Assembly: GCA_938028565.1 (NCBI GenBank)
Contig: CALIZS010000015.1
Span: 1-56,201 of the forward strand
From: an uncultured Atopobium sp.
GTDB lineage: Bacteria > Actinomycetota > Coriobacteriia > Coriobacteriales > Atopobiaceae
Length of the DNA: 56,201 bases
Direction of reading: 5' to 3'
The number at the start of each line of letters is the position of its first letter. The stretch's first letter is position 1. Positions 24,316-33,460 of this stretch are shown here, one piece after another. A program made the position numbers and the translations under genes. The notes under the pieces were generated by a model, which saw only the letters and a program-made list of their open reading frames with translations, was not told where the DNA came from and ran no database searches.

Positions 24316-25461
24316 ATGTCTGAACCAAAGCAGGTGAAAATTGTGCTGCTTACCGGCTATTTAGGCGCAGGTAAGACCACTATTTTGAACCACATTCTCT
24401 CTAACACTGAAGGTATTCACGCAGCAGTCATTGTCAATGATATTGGCGAGATTAACGTTGATGCTGGTCTTATTAAAGACGGTGGCTACGCTAAAGAAGG
24501 CGACGTTATTCCTCTCACTAACGGTTGCCTCTGCTGCACCCTTTCTAATGACTTGGCACTCCAGTTGGGTGATTTGGCCGATACCGAGGAGTTTGACTAC
24601 ATCATTATTGAGGCTTCGGGCATCTGCGAGCCAATCCCCATTACCTATAACATTTCTGCATTCTGCAATCAGAGTCAGCATGCAACTAATCACTCTCACC
24701 TCAACCTTGATAACATTGTCGCAGTTGTTGACTGCGCTCGCATGTTTGAGGAGTTCCACAACGGCGCCGATCTTCTCGACCCAGACATTGAAGAGGATGA
24801 CATCGAGAACCTGCTTATTCAGCAGATTGAGTTCTGCTCTACGCTGGTGCTCAACAAGACCGATCTGGTTACTCCAGAGCAGCTTCATGAGCTCAAGGCG
24901 CTTGTTCGCGGCCTGCAGAAAGACGCCGTTATTGTTGAGGCGGTCAACGGCAATATTCCAATGAGCGAGCTTATCAATACGGGCCGTTTTGACTTTGACA
25001 AAGCCTACGCCTCCGCTGCCTGGATGGATGCAATGGAGCATCCTGAGGAGCACGAGGACCCAGAGGTTTTGGAGTACGAGATTACTACCTTTGTGTATCG
25101 CCGCCGTCAGCCATTTGACCTGGACAAACTTAACCAGTTTGTGGCTAGCTGGCCAAAGAATATCATCCGCGTCAAGGGTAGCATCTGGATTTCACAAGAC
25201 CCCGAGATGAGCTACGTATTTGAGCAGGCCGGCAAGCAGGTCCAGTTCTACGAGAATGGCATGTTCTACGCATCGCTGCCAGAGGATGAGCGAGAAACCC
25301 TTCTTGACGAGAAACCCGAGCTACGCGCAGAATGGGATGATGAACTGGGCGATCGTCAAACTAAGCTTTGCTTCATTGGCCGTCACATGGACCATGAAGA
25401 AATTGAAGCCGGTCTGGATGCATGCTTGACCGAGTATGTTCCTGACGAGTTTGATTACTAG
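24316..25461 (+). CDS. COG0523 (CobW/YjiA-family) GTP-binding metallochaperone
   Basis: A 381-residue G3E GTPase. Walker A is GYLGAGKTT, the metal motif is NGCLCC (CxCC), Walker B is IIEASG and the base motif is NKTD. A short histidine-containing insert, HATNHSHLN, follows about residue 115. The C-terminal 130 residues form the CobW C domain (for example IIRVKGSIWIS). Such proteins deliver zinc or cobalt to client enzymes. In a window with a metal importer and a Zn exporter, a zinc role is plausible, but no Zur-type box was seen. ATG 24316 has GAAGGAG 6 nt before it. Two exact CGAGAAACCC copies lie 17 bp apart near its end. Confidence 0.9.
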   Translation: MSEPKQVKIVLLTGYLGAGKTTILNHILSNTEGIHAAVIVNDIGEINVDAGLIKDGGYAKEGDVIPLTNGCLCCTLSNDLALQLGDLADTEEFDYIIIEASGICEPIPITYNISAFCNQSQHATNHSHLNLDNIVAVVDCARMFEEFHNGADLLDPDIEEDDIENLLIQQIEFCSTLVLNKTDLVTPEQLHELKALVRGLQKDAVIVEAVNGNIPMSELINTGRFDFDKAYASAAWMDAMEHPEEHEDPEVLEYEITTFVYRRRQPFDLDKLNQFVASWPKNIIRVKGSIWISQDPEMSYVFEQAGKQVQFYENGMFYASLPEDERETLLDEKPELRAEWDDELGDRQTKLCFIGRHMDHEEIEAGLDACLTEYVPDEFDY

Positions 25462-25497
25462 CGTTTTCAGCGCCAAGAGCTCCGGCGCTTGAGACGA

Positions 25498-25526
25498 GGG
25501 ACCCAGTTTATCCGGGTCCCTTTTTT
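25498..25526 (+). terminator. Terminator after the COG0523 gene
   Basis: A 7-bp stem GGGACCC/GGGTCCC with a 9-nt loop is followed directly by TTTTTT. The sirtuin gene begins 16 bp further on, so some read-through or a promoter inside the hairpin region would be needed to express it. Confidence 0.9.
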
Positions 25527-25542
25527 AGGTTAGAGGTGCCTA

Positions 25543-26394
25543 ATGACCAAGATTGAGCAGCTTAAAGACTGGATTCAGTCGTCAGATAACATAGTCTTCT
25601 TTGGTGGCGCAGGTGTGTCAACAGAAAGCGGTATTCCAGATTTTAGGGGTACTAACGGTCTGTATCGCCAGGGCGGTATCAAGGTAGAAAACATGACCAT
25701 TGGCCTGGGCCAAGACGGCTATGACATGGGAAAAGAAGCCTATGACCTGGGAAATGGCGTAACGGTTGACCCCGATAACGAGGAGTCTTTTGCCTACAGC
25801 AAGGCGCCAGACTTTACGCTTGAAGAGATCTTCTCGCTCGATGTGTTTTTAGATTACCCTGCAGCGTATTACACGTATTTTAGAAACTCTCATCATTTGG
25901 GAGAGGCTCAGCCAAATATTGCTCACAAGTGGCTGGCAGACTTGGAAGCTGCGGGAAAGTTGCGCGCGGTGGTGACGCAAAACATCGACGGCCTACATCA
26001 AGCTGCTGGTAGCAAGCGTGTGTTTGAACTCCACGGCAACGAGACGCGTTTTTACTGTCCTGAGTGCGGCCACACCTACACGCTTGATCAGATTGAAGAA
26101 CAGTCGTCTGTGGTGCCGCTCTGTCAATGCGGCGCAGTTATTAGGCCTGATATCGTTTTTTACGGAGAGGGCCTTGATATGGACACGGTTTATGGTGCCT
26201 TGAACGCTATCTCTCAAGCGGAGGTCCTTGTGGTTTCAGGAAGTTCGCTGGTAGTGCAGCCTGCCGCCGGTCTTCTCGACTACTACGAGGGCAACAAAAT
26301 GGCCATCATCAACGACCAACCTACGCCGTACGATGGTCGCGCCAATCTGGTGATCAGAGACAGAATAGGCGCCGTCATAGAACAGCTCCTGTAG
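25543..26394 (+). CDS. Sirtuin-type NAD-dependent protein deacylase
   Basis: A 283-residue sirtuin. NAD motifs GAGVSTESGIPDFRG and TQNIDGLH, the catalytic His in ELHG, a zinc site of two Cys pairs (CPEC and CQC) and GSSLVVQP are all present. It removes acyl groups from lysines and yields O-acyl-ADP-ribose. A stretch of about 45 extra residues after GLYRQGG (rich in Asp/Gly/Glu) replaces the usual shorter loop, which may change substrate choice. Its terminator follows at 26397. Confidence 0.9.
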   Translation: MTKIEQLKDWIQSSDNIVFFGGAGVSTESGIPDFRGTNGLYRQGGIKVENMTIGLGQDGYDMGKEAYDLGNGVTVDPDNEESFAYSKAPDFTLEEIFSLDVFLDYPAAYYTYFRNSHHLGEAQPNIAHKWLADLEAAGKLRAVVTQNIDGLHQAAGSKRVFELHGNETRFYCPECGHTYTLDQIEEQSSVVPLCQCGAVIRPDIVFYGEGLDMDTVYGALNAISQAEVLVVSGSSLVVQPAAGLLDYYEGNKMAIINDQPTPYDGRANLVIRDRIGAVIEQLL

Positions 26395-26396
26395 AA

Positions 26397-26428
26397 AACG
26401 CCTACCTGCAAGTGCACAGGTAGGCGTT
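26397..26428. terminator. Terminator-like hairpin after the sirtuin gene
   Basis: A 12-bp stem AACGCCTACCTG/CAGGTAGGCGTT with an 8-nt loop starts 2 bp after the sirtuin stop. Only a weak T-run follows, so termination efficiency is uncertain. Confidence 0.75.
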
Positions 26429-26443
26429 ACTCATGTCAAACAA

Positions 26444-26514
26444 TGGCGAGAAATCCAACGCGCGAGAAAGTCGCGCAGTGAAAGCTCGCATAAGGCGCGA
26501 CGTGCGAGAAACCC
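26444..26514. repeat. Cluster of three CGAGAAA motifs in the sirtuin-pyrophosphatase gap
   Basis: Three copies of GCGAGAAA occur in about 70 bp: one followed by TCC (26445), one by GTC (26462) and one exact CGAGAAACCC (26505-26514). The gap holds no gene. The density is far above the window average and marks this as a hotspot of the dispersed motif. Confidence 0.75.
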
Positions 26515-26517
26515 GTG

Positions 26518-28185
26518 CTAGTTGGCGGCTTCCTCGGCGAGCGTCTGAAGCGTTGCCATGAGAGATGGAACAACCTGCTTCTTACGGCTGACAACACCTG
26601 GAAGAACAGCAATGTTGCCATCAACCTTTACGTTAAAGGCGCGCTCGATGACATTAGCAGCGTTTGCGCCGTAGAAGAGCATCTCGGTGACCTGGCTCTT
26701 AACGTCGGTGAACATGTAGAAGACCATTGGAAGCTCTTCGGACTTAGCAGCAGTCTCCAAGAATGGTCCAACAAGTTCCTCTGCAGCTTTGCGGCTGGAC
26801 TCGGTCATGAAGGAGCCCTGGCCAACGCCAAACTTTACGCCGCCACGGCTGAATACCTTGTAGTCACCATGGAAGACTTCTTCTGCAGTACGACCAGTGA
26901 GGTCTGCGCCAGCGTCAAACATTTGCTCAGAGTAAGCGTCAATGTCTTCTCCGCAAATCTCTGCAAGCTTCTTACCAGCAACAATATCGCGCTCGGTGCA
27001 GGTAGGGGAGCGGAATGCAAGGGTGTCGGAAAGAATTGCAGAGAGCATAAGGCCAGCAATATTCTTTGGAATCTCGATGCCGTACTCGTGGTAGAGGCCA
27101 TAGATGATGGTGCAGGTGCAGCCAACAGGGACGTTTCTAAAGGTAATTGGGTTGGAAGTCTCAATGGAGCCGATGCGGTGGTGGTCAACAATCTCCATGA
27201 TCTCGGCCTGCTCAAGACCATCAACTGCCTGAGCGCGCTCGTTGTGATCAACAAGAATGACATGCTTCTTGCGAGGGTTCAAAAGACCAGGGCCGCTGAT
27301 AAGACCAGCAAAAGTGCCGTTCTCGTTAATAACAGGGAAGAAGCGGTGCCTTGAGTTGGTCATTGCCTTGCGAGCATCATCAATTGCGGTGTTGACGCTG
27401 AACTTAAGGATGTCGTCGGTGAGCATCTTCTCACGTACAGGCATAGACATGATAAGCAGGCGAGCTACCTCAAAGGTATCGCGAGGAGTGCTGATAATGG
27501 CGCAATCACGCTTTTTAGCCAGGTCAATAACGTCCTGAGCAATTGGAGCATCGCAAGAGACAATAAGGCAGGAAGCGCCGTGTTCAACTGCGATAGTCTG
27601 GTTCTCATGGTTGCCAGCAACAACAATGATATCGCCAGCGTCAACAATCTCTGAAAGGGCGGAAGCGCTGGTACCAACGCGAATATTGCCCTGCTTAACA
27701 ACGCCCTGAGGATCACCAAGAACCATGGTGCCACCAAGCGTAGAAACGATATTTGCATAGCTTGTCTGAGCCTTAGAGAGCAGGTTTGGCTCGGAAAGGC
27801 TCATGTTGGCATTTGCAATATCTTTAACGGCAATCAGGCCGGTAAGCTCTTCTTCCTCATCAGTAACGCAGAGTGTATCAAGCTTAACGTCCTGCATAAG
27901 CTGCCAAGCAGCATAGAGGCTCATTCCAGCATCAACTTTTGGCTGAGTCTGAATCTCTGCATCTTTAATCTGAGGAGTAACCGTAGTAATAAGCTGTGGC
28001 TCCTCAAAGCCAAAGTGGTTTAAGACAAAGGCGGTCTCACGGTTGAGTGAGCCAGCGCGACGAGCTTCATAGATAGGGTTATCAATCTGATTTTTGAGAT
28101 ACGCATAAGAAATTGCAGCACAAATGCTGTCTGTATCTGGGTTCAAATGGCCAATGATGTTTACTTTACGAATTGCTTCTGCCAT
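26518..28185 (-). CDS. ppaC: Family II Mn-dependent inorganic pyrophosphatase with CBS and DRTGG domains
   Basis: A 555-residue protein. The N-terminal DHH motif region reads GHLNPDTDSICA and the C-terminal catalytic part has VDHNERAQAV, EIVDHHRIGS and SRKKQVVP, all typical of family II pyrophosphatases. About 240 residues are inserted after residue 70: a CBS pair (for example LCVTDEEEELTGLIAV) flanking a DRTGG domain, as in clostridial and Coriobacteriia enzymes. These domains bind AMP/ADP/ATP or diadenosine nucleotides and regulate activity. It drives biosynthesis by removing pyrophosphate. It is monocistronic on the minus strand. Confidence 0.93.
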   Translation of the reverse strand: MAEAIRKVNIIGHLNPDTDSICAAISYAYLKNQIDNPIYEARRAGSLNRETAFVLNHFGFEEPQLITTVTPQIKDAEIQTQPKVDAGMSLYAAWQLMQDVKLDTLCVTDEEEELTGLIAVKDIANANMSLSEPNLLSKAQTSYANIVSTLGGTMVLGDPQGVVKQGNIRVGTSASALSEIVDAGDIIVVAGNHENQTIAVEHGASCLIVSCDAPIAQDVIDLAKKRDCAIISTPRDTFEVARLLIMSMPVREKMLTDDILKFSVNTAIDDARKAMTNSRHRFFPVINENGTFAGLISGPGLLNPRKKHVILVDHNERAQAVDGLEQAEIMEIVDHHRIGSIETSNPITFRNVPVGCTCTIIYGLYHEYGIEIPKNIAGLMLSAILSDTLAFRSPTCTERDIVAGKKLAEICGEDIDAYSEQMFDAGADLTGRTAEEVFHGDYKVFSRGGVKFGVGQGSFMTESSRKAAEELVGPFLETAAKSEELPMVFYMFTDVKSQVTEMLFYGANAANVIERAFNVKVDGNIAVLPGVVSRKKQVVPSLMATLQTLAEEAAN

Positions 28186-28372
28186 CTTCGCCTCCCTGGT
28201 AATATCGATGATGTAACTTTTTAATTAGAACACACTTTAGTAAGCACATTTTGTTTCTTTTTTAATACCATCCTGTAGTGTACCCCTCTCCGTTTTTACT
28301 TAGAACAGAAAATCGCAGAAAAACAGCGGGCGTACCTGTGAATCTGGTAAATGTATGTAGGACAAATGATAA

Positions 28373-28400
28373 TTCAAAAGTTGAAGGAAATTAGTACAAT
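28373..28400 (+). promoter_or_regulatory. Candidate promoter of the MORN/acyltransferase operon
   Basis: TTCAAA (28373-28378) and TACAAT (28395-28400) are 16 bp apart and lie 37 bp before the chosen GTG start. The match is fair. The untranslated leader would be about 30 nt. Confidence 0.45.
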
Positions 28401-28436
28401 AAAAGGGATAACAAATCGATTGAATTGGAATACCTA

Positions 28437-29219
28437 GTGAGTTCTCCTACGCGTTTTTCTGCTAAAAAAAGAAACGCTCGTCATATAGTTAAAGCAGCGC
28501 ACGCTCCTGAGCCTTCATCTGAGGCAAGTGAAGTTGCACCTGTAGAAGCACCTCAGCCTCCCGCAGAGAAGGCTGATACTACGGCAAGCCCAGTGGCCTC
28601 TCTGCAGACTGCGTCTGAGCAGCTATCGTCTGCTTTTGCATCGTTTGCGCAGCGTAAGCCTGCAGAAAAGTCTGCTGCACAGCCCGCAGAAAAACCTGCA
28701 GAGAGCATGCGGTCTAAAGTTGCGCCAGAAAAAAAGAAGCGCCAGAAAACGCTTCTATCTGCACGCAAAAGCATTCGTGTGGAGAAACGCCGCCGCAATC
28801 AAGCAGATCCAGAACCAGAACAGCGTCATTCTCGCCCGGTGAGTGCGGGAAGAAGAAAGCTCGAGCTGGTAAGTGTCGTTGCAATTTTGGTGCTTGCGGT
28901 GCTCTCGATTGTGCTGGTTAACCGACCAAGTCAAAAAACGCTGGTATTCGGCGACAATCAGGTGACGTATACCGGCACTACCATTCAGGGAAAGATGAAT
29001 GGTCAAGGCAAGATGACTTTTGAGAATGGCGATACCTACGAGGGAGAATTTGTCGACGGGTATTTCCAGGGTACGGGAACGTACACCTCAAAAGATGGCT
29101 GGACGTACGAAGGTCAGTTTGTAAAAGGCCAGGCAGACGGCCAGGGAAAGCTCACTACACAAGATAGCATTGTGTACGAAGGAACTTTTAAGCAAGGGAT
29201 TTATCAAAGTGCGAATTAA
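28437..29219 (+). CDS. Membrane-anchored MORN-repeat protein
   Basis: A 260-residue protein. Residues 1-145 are disordered and rich in Ala/Pro/Glu/Lys, ending in basic patches (KKKRQK, EKRRRN). One helix follows (about 148-168, VSVVAILVLAVLSIVLV), and then about 85 extracytoplasmic residues made of three or four MORN repeats, such as GDTYEGEFVDGYFQGTGTY and GWTYEGQFVKGQADGQGKL. MORN repeats often bind lipids or position cell-wall enzymes. It overlaps the acyltransferase gene by 11 nt, suggesting a functional pair at the envelope. GTG 28437 has a weak GGA upstream; a TTG four codons earlier is an alternative start. Confidence 0.82.
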   Translation: MSSPTRFSAKKRNARHIVKAAHAPEPSSEASEVAPVEAPQPPAEKADTTASPVASLQTASEQLSSAFASFAQRKPAEKSAAQPAEKPAESMRSKVAPEKKKRQKTLLSARKSIRVEKRRRNQADPEPEQRHSRPVSAGRRKLELVSVVAILVLAVLSIVLVNRPSQKTLVFGDNQVTYTGTTIQGKMNGQGKMTFENGDTYEGEFVDGYFQGTGTYTSKDGWTYEGQFVKGQADGQGKLTTQDSIVYEGTFKQGIYQSAN

Positions 29220-31020
29220 ATGGTTTTCGCTTGTACGTATAACAGGACTTGTTTTAGTCCTCATATATCACTTTTTTAAGGACGCGCTTCCAGGCGGCTT
29301 CATTGGTGTCGACGTATTCTTTACGTTCTCGGGCTATCTCATCACGGCTCTTTTGATTGACGAGTTTGCTCGCTTTAGATCCATCGACGTCATTGGATTC
29401 CTGCGCAGGCGTTTCTACAGAATTGTGCCGCCGCTTGTGTTTATGGTACTTGTGTGCACGCCGTTTCTTCTGCTTGTGCGTACCGAGTTCATTTCCGGTA
29501 TTAAGTATCAGATTGCCGCAGCTCTTGGCTTTGTGACTAACTACTTTGAGATAGTTCTGGGCAACAGCTATGAGAACCAATTTGCTCCTCATGTGTATCT
29601 GCACACCTGGAGTCTTGCCGTTGAAATGCACTTTTATGTGCTCTGGGGTTTGTACGCCTGGCTGCTTGCTTGCATGAGCAAAACAATTAGAAGCTATAAG
29701 GTAAAGATTGCTGGAGCTTCCCTGGTGCTGTTGGTTGTTACCTATCTGGCAATGGCCACCGGCGCCCAAAACTCTACGAATCTTTCTATCCAGTATTTCT
29801 CGACGCAAACGCACGTGTTCCCCTTCTTTATCGGCGCGCTTTTATCGTGTGTTGCAGGAATTGCTCAGACGGGCGAGCTCTTTGCCCAGCTTGAGCAGAA
29901 GCTTTCTACTCAGCTAACGCTCGCAGGCCTTGTGGCAAGCTGCGGCGTTCTTGTCTTTTTGAGCGTCTTCATGCACTTCGAGGACCTCTTTACGTACACC
30001 TTTGGTTTCCTTTTTGCCTCGCTCGCAGCAGCCGCAATGATTTTCTTTGCTCGCATGTTGCATCAAAAAACCGAGGGTATCAACGAGCCTGGCATCGTTT
30101 CTTTTGTGGCAGATACCAGCTATGGCGTGTATCTGTTCCACTGGCCTTTGTACATTATTTTTGCCGAGAAGGTCGATCCAGTCCTAGCTGCACTCCTAAC
30201 CCTGGTGCTTTCGTTTGTGTTTGCTAGCTGCTCGTTCTATGTGCTTGAGCCAGCGTTGGCAGGGAAGTCTCCAGAGATCTTCTCGTGCATTAAGCTTGAT
30301 GGTCAGAAGGTTTTGCGAGGTACCAGCCTTGCGCTTATTCCTTTTGCTGCGGCCGTTGCCTTTATTGCGCTCACCGCTCCACAGCTCAGCGATTTCCAGA
30401 ACGATCTGCTGCTTAATGCTTCGTTGCAGGAGCAGAGTGCCATGACCATGACTCGCAAGCATGCAGATACCTCGCAGGCAAGTAATTACAACGTTGTTGA
30501 GGGAGTCACCTACATTGGCGATTCTGTTTCGCTGCGTGCTCGTTCTTACCTGCAGGATGCGCTGCCCGACGCTCAAATTGACGCTTCTGTTAGTAGAAAC
30601 GTGGCAATGGGTGTAGATTTGCTGCAGTCCGCAATCGACAACAACACCCTCTACCAGGACGTTGTTGTTGCCCTGGGCACCAACCCTGTTGGCGGCTCCG
30701 ATGCGGTTGATAAGATTGTAGATATGCTGCCGCGTGGACATCGTCTGATTTTTGTCACTCCGTATGACGGTAGAAACTCCGATCCAAATGCTGGTGCAAA
30801 TGCTATTCGCGCACACGAGCTTGAGCTCGCGCAACAGTACGACTTCATTACCATTGCGGATTGGGCACAGGTTGCTCAGGATAATCCTGACATTTGGACA
30901 GGTACTGACTACGTTCACTTTGGCTCTGATTCAGATTCCATTAATCGTGGTGGCACCCTCTACGCGCAGATGGTCAAAGACGCGGTAGATAAAGCAAATC
31001 AGGGCCACGTAAAACCGTAA
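29209..31020 (+). CDS. OatA-like acyltransferase with C-terminal SGNH domain
   Basis: A 603-residue protein of the acyltransferase-3/OatA type. About ten to eleven helices hold the family motifs IYHFF, FFTFSGYLIT, FLRRRFYRIVPP and HTWSLAVEMHFY. The C-terminal 180 residues form an extracytoplasmic SGNH domain: YIGDSVSLRA (nucleophile Ser), LGTNP and DYVHFG (catalytic Asp/His). Such enzymes move acetyl groups across the membrane onto peptidoglycan MurNAc or surface glycans, often giving lysozyme resistance. GTG 29209 lies 10 nt after AAGGGAT and inside the end of the MORN gene, so translation is probably coupled. Confidence 0.9.
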   Translation: MRIKWFSLVRITGLVLVLIYHFFKDALPGGFIGVDVFFTFSGYLITALLIDEFARFRSIDVIGFLRRRFYRIVPPLVFMVLVCTPFLLLVRTEFISGIKYQIAAALGFVTNYFEIVLGNSYENQFAPHVYLHTWSLAVEMHFYVLWGLYAWLLACMSKTIRSYKVKIAGASLVLLVVTYLAMATGAQNSTNLSIQYFSTQTHVFPFFIGALLSCVAGIAQTGELFAQLEQKLSTQLTLAGLVASCGVLVFLSVFMHFEDLFTYTFGFLFASLAAAAMIFFARMLHQKTEGINEPGIVSFVADTSYGVYLFHWPLYIIFAEKVDPVLAALLTLVLSFVFASCSFYVLEPALAGKSPEIFSCIKLDGQKVLRGTSLALIPFAAAVAFIALTAPQLSDFQNDLLLNASLQEQSAMTMTRKHADTSQASNYNVVEGVTYIGDSVSLRARSYLQDALPDAQIDASVSRNVAMGVDLLQSAIDNNTLYQDVVVALGTNPVGGSDAVDKIVDMLPRGHRLIFVTPYDGRNSDPNAGANAIRAHELELAQQYDFITIADWAQVAQDNPDIWTGTDYVHFGSDSDSINRGGTLYAQMVKDAVDKANQGHVKP

Positions 31021-31324
31021 GCTCACTTAAACCACAAAGGGCCACGTCAAACTATAAAAGCCCACGTAAAACCACAATTTAGTTGCCATTCTTTCTACTT
31101 GTTTGTAACGACGCAGATGAATGGCAATTCACAGTGCGATTGTGCTATATAGCTTGGAGATTTGGTGTTCCTTGCGACAAATCATTCGAAGGCGGCTATC
31201 TAACCCGAGCCATGAACACAATTAATGGGTCAATTCATTTCTATGCATAAATAAGATACAGTATGCATGATGATGAATAATAATATATAAATATTTTAAC
31301 TACCACTATTTTCAAGTCTCTAAC

Positions 31325-31455
31325 AACACACCTATGTCGGATAATCTGCTAAATGCGAGGCAAAAAACACATCTAAGTCCAATAATCTGCAAGATATAGA
31401 GGTTTTGAGCGTAATGTATACGCCTTTTTGACAGATTATCTGTCATAGGTGTGTT
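31325..31455. repeat. 24-bp repeat array: two direct and one inverted copy
   Basis: A repeat starting AACACACCTATG and ending GATAATCTG occurs at 31325-31348. A degenerate copy in the same direction begins at 31366, 41 bp on. An inverted copy ends the block at 31432-31455. The outer copies form about 131-bp terminal inverted repeats, matching at 22 of 24 positions. The same repeat, again 41 bp apart, is at 55983 and 56024. No gene lies inside. The remainder of the gap 31021-31669 holds no clear gene. Confidence 0.8.
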
Positions 31456-31469
31456 CTCTCGTTCTGCAT

Positions 31470-31566
31470 CGCGCCCTCGCGCACCGCATCGCGCACTTAC
31501 GTCCCGCAACGTGACCTCGCGCACCGGATCGCACATGCGTGCAGCGCAACGTGACCTCGCATATTG
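31470..31566. repeat. GC-rich degenerate tandem repeats
   Basis: Words such as GCAACGTGACCTCGC and CGCGCACCG recur two to three times in this stretch of CG-rich sequence just after the 24-bp repeat block. It is unlike its AT-rich surroundings. Similar CG-rich decayed repeats occur at 54816-54895 and 55838-55915. No gene is supported. Confidence 0.6.
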
Positions 31567-31669
31567 CAGACGTATCCTCTTTCCAGCTTCTCTACTGTGG
31601 AGTCCCCGCAATATTTCATTAGAATGGACTAGTGAATATTTCATCTGACAGCCCCTTAAGGAGGAGCAC

Positions 31670-33349
31670 ATGGCAGAGTTTGTCTATCAGATGTACAAGG
31701 CCCGCAAAGCAGTCGGCGAGAAGGTCATCCTTGATGACGTTACCGTCGGCGTATACCCTGGTGCAAAAATCGGCGTCGTGGGTCCAAACGGCATGGGAAA
31801 GTCCACCCTGCTCAAGGTCATTGCCGGCATGGAGGACGTCTCTAATGGCGAGGCAAAGCTTACCCCAGGTTACACCGTTGGCCTGCTCCAGCAGGAGCCG
31901 CCGCTGGATGAGACCAAAACGGTCAAGGAAAATATCGAGCTTGCCTTCGGTGACCTGCTTGCCAAGATTGCGCGCTTCAATGAGATTGGTGTTGAGATGG
32001 GCAATCCTGACGCCGATTTTGACGCGCTCATGACAGAGATGGGCCAGCTCCAGACCGAGATCGACGCAGCTAACGGCTGGGACTTGGACAGCCAGCTCTC
32101 TCAGGCAATGGACGCGCTGCAGTGCCCTGATCCAGATTCTCCCGTCACCCATCTCTCTGGTGGCGAGAAACGCCGTGTAGCCCTGTGTCGTCTGCTTCTT
32201 GAGGCACCTGACCTGCTGCTTCTTGACGAGCCCACCAACCACCTTGATGCGGAGTCGGTGCTCTGGCTTGAGAAGTTCCTGCACGATTACCCCGGCGCTG
32301 TCATGGCCGTTACGCACGATCGCTACTTCCTCGACGACGTCGCCGAGTGGATCTGTGAGGTTGACCGCGGACAGCTCTATCCTTACGAGGGAAACTACTC
32401 AACTTACCTGGAGAACAAAGCAGCTCGCCTTGAGGCCCAAAACCAGCAGGACGCCAAGCGCGCAAAGAAAATGCGTGCTGAGCTGGAGTGGGTTCGTTCG
32501 TCTCCTAAGGCTCGCCAGGCAAAGAACCGCGCGCGTCTTGATCGCTATGAGCAGATGGAAGCAGAAGCTCGTGCATCCAAAAAGCTCGACTTCACCGAGA
32601 TCCAGATTCCTGTGGGTCCGCGTCTGGGCCAGAAGGTCCTGGAGGCCGATCACATCCACAAGGCCTTTGGCGACCGCGTTCTTATCGATGACCTCTCGTT
32701 TAGCCTACCAAGAAACGGCATTGTTGGCGTGATTGGTCCCAACGGTGTTGGTAAGTCTACGCTGTTCAAGGCTATTGTTGGCCAGGAGGAGCTCACTTCC
32801 GGCACGCTTGAGATTGGCGAGACGGTTCAAATTTCTTATGTTGACCAGCTCAGACAAGGAATCGATCCAGACAAAACTATCTGGGAGGTTGTCTCTGACG
32901 GCAATGACTTCATCAAGGTGGGAGACACGGAGATTCCAAGCCGTGCCTATGTGGCTAGCTTCGGCTTTAAAGGACCTGACCAGCAAAAACGTGCTGGCGT
33001 CCTTTCTGGTGGCGAGAGGAACCGTCTAAACCTTGCCCTTACGCTTAAGCAGGGTGGAAACCTCTTGCTTCTGGACGAGCCTACCAACGACCTCGATATT
33101 GAGACGCTGGAAAGCCTTGAGGATGCACTTGAGCGCTTCCCAGGATGCTCGGTGGTAACCAGCCACGACCGTTGGTTCTTGGACCGCATTGCTACGCACA
33201 TCCTTGCGTGGGAGGGTGACGACGAGAACCCAGGCAAGTGGTTCTGGTTTGAGGGTAACTTTGAGGCTTACCAGGCCAATCGCATCGAAAGACTTGGTCA
33301 GGAGGCTGCTCGTCCTCATCGCATTCACCGTAAGCTCACCCGCGACTAA
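31670..33349 (+). CDS. ettA: ABC-F protein EttA (energy-dependent translational throttle)
   Basis: A 559-residue soluble protein with two ABC ATPase halves and no membrane segment. Walker A motifs are GPNGMGKST and GPNGVGKST; signatures are LSGGEKRR and LSGGERNR; Walker B segments are LLLLDEPTNHLD and LLLLDEPTNDLD. The linker contains the arm/P-site tRNA interaction motif region with basic SPKARQAKNRARL. It opens with FVYQMYKARK, the EttA hallmark start. EttA binds the ribosomal E site and gates elongation by ATP/ADP ratio. AAGGAGGAG precedes ATG 31670. Confidence 0.93.
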   Translation: MAEFVYQMYKARKAVGEKVILDDVTVGVYPGAKIGVVGPNGMGKSTLLKVIAGMEDVSNGEAKLTPGYTVGLLQQEPPLDETKTVKENIELAFGDLLAKIARFNEIGVEMGNPDADFDALMTEMGQLQTEIDAANGWDLDSQLSQAMDALQCPDPDSPVTHLSGGEKRRVALCRLLLEAPDLLLLDEPTNHLDAESVLWLEKFLHDYPGAVMAVTHDRYFLDDVAEWICEVDRGQLYPYEGNYSTYLENKAARLEAQNQQDAKRAKKMRAELEWVRSSPKARQAKNRARLDRYEQMEAEARASKKLDFTEIQIPVGPRLGQKVLEADHIHKAFGDRVLIDDLSFSLPRNGIVGVIGPNGVGKSTLFKAIVGQEELTSGTLEIGETVQISYVDQLRQGIDPDKTIWEVVSDGNDFIKVGDTEIPSRAYVASFGFKGPDQQKRAGVLSGGERNRLNLALTLKQGGNLLLLDEPTNDLDIETLESLEDALERFPGCSVVTSHDRWFLDRIATHILAWEGDDENPGKWFWFEGNFEAYQANRIERLGQEAARPHRIHRKLTRD

Positions 33350-33386
33350 CGTATAGGCGGCGCAAGCGTAGCTCATTCAAACAGAA

Positions 33387-33411
33387 GATAAAAATAGTAA
33401 CTATTTTTATC
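33387..33411 (+). promoter_or_regulatory. Palindrome upstream of ferritin (Fur/PerR-like candidate operator)
   Basis: A perfect inverted repeat with arms GATAAAAATAG and CTATTTTTATC around TAA lies between ettA and the ferritin gene. AT-rich GATA...TATC dyads resemble Fur/PerR boxes. It could instead be a weak hairpin after ettA, as no long T-run follows. Confidence 0.45.
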
Positions 33412-33460
33412 GTTAAGATTTTGTGCAATCTGTTTAAGAGACTATCAACTGGGTATCAAA

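Noticed and set aside
31325..31400. Short CRISPR-like array from regularly spaced repeats
   Set aside because: Only two direct copies with a 41-bp period occur at each site, a third copy is inverted, the repeat is degenerate, and no cas genes are present.
31451..31671. Short ORFs on both strands in the CG-rich block before ettA
   Set aside because: They result from the repeat composition; there is no ribosome site and the translation is low-complexity Arg/Ala/Ser.
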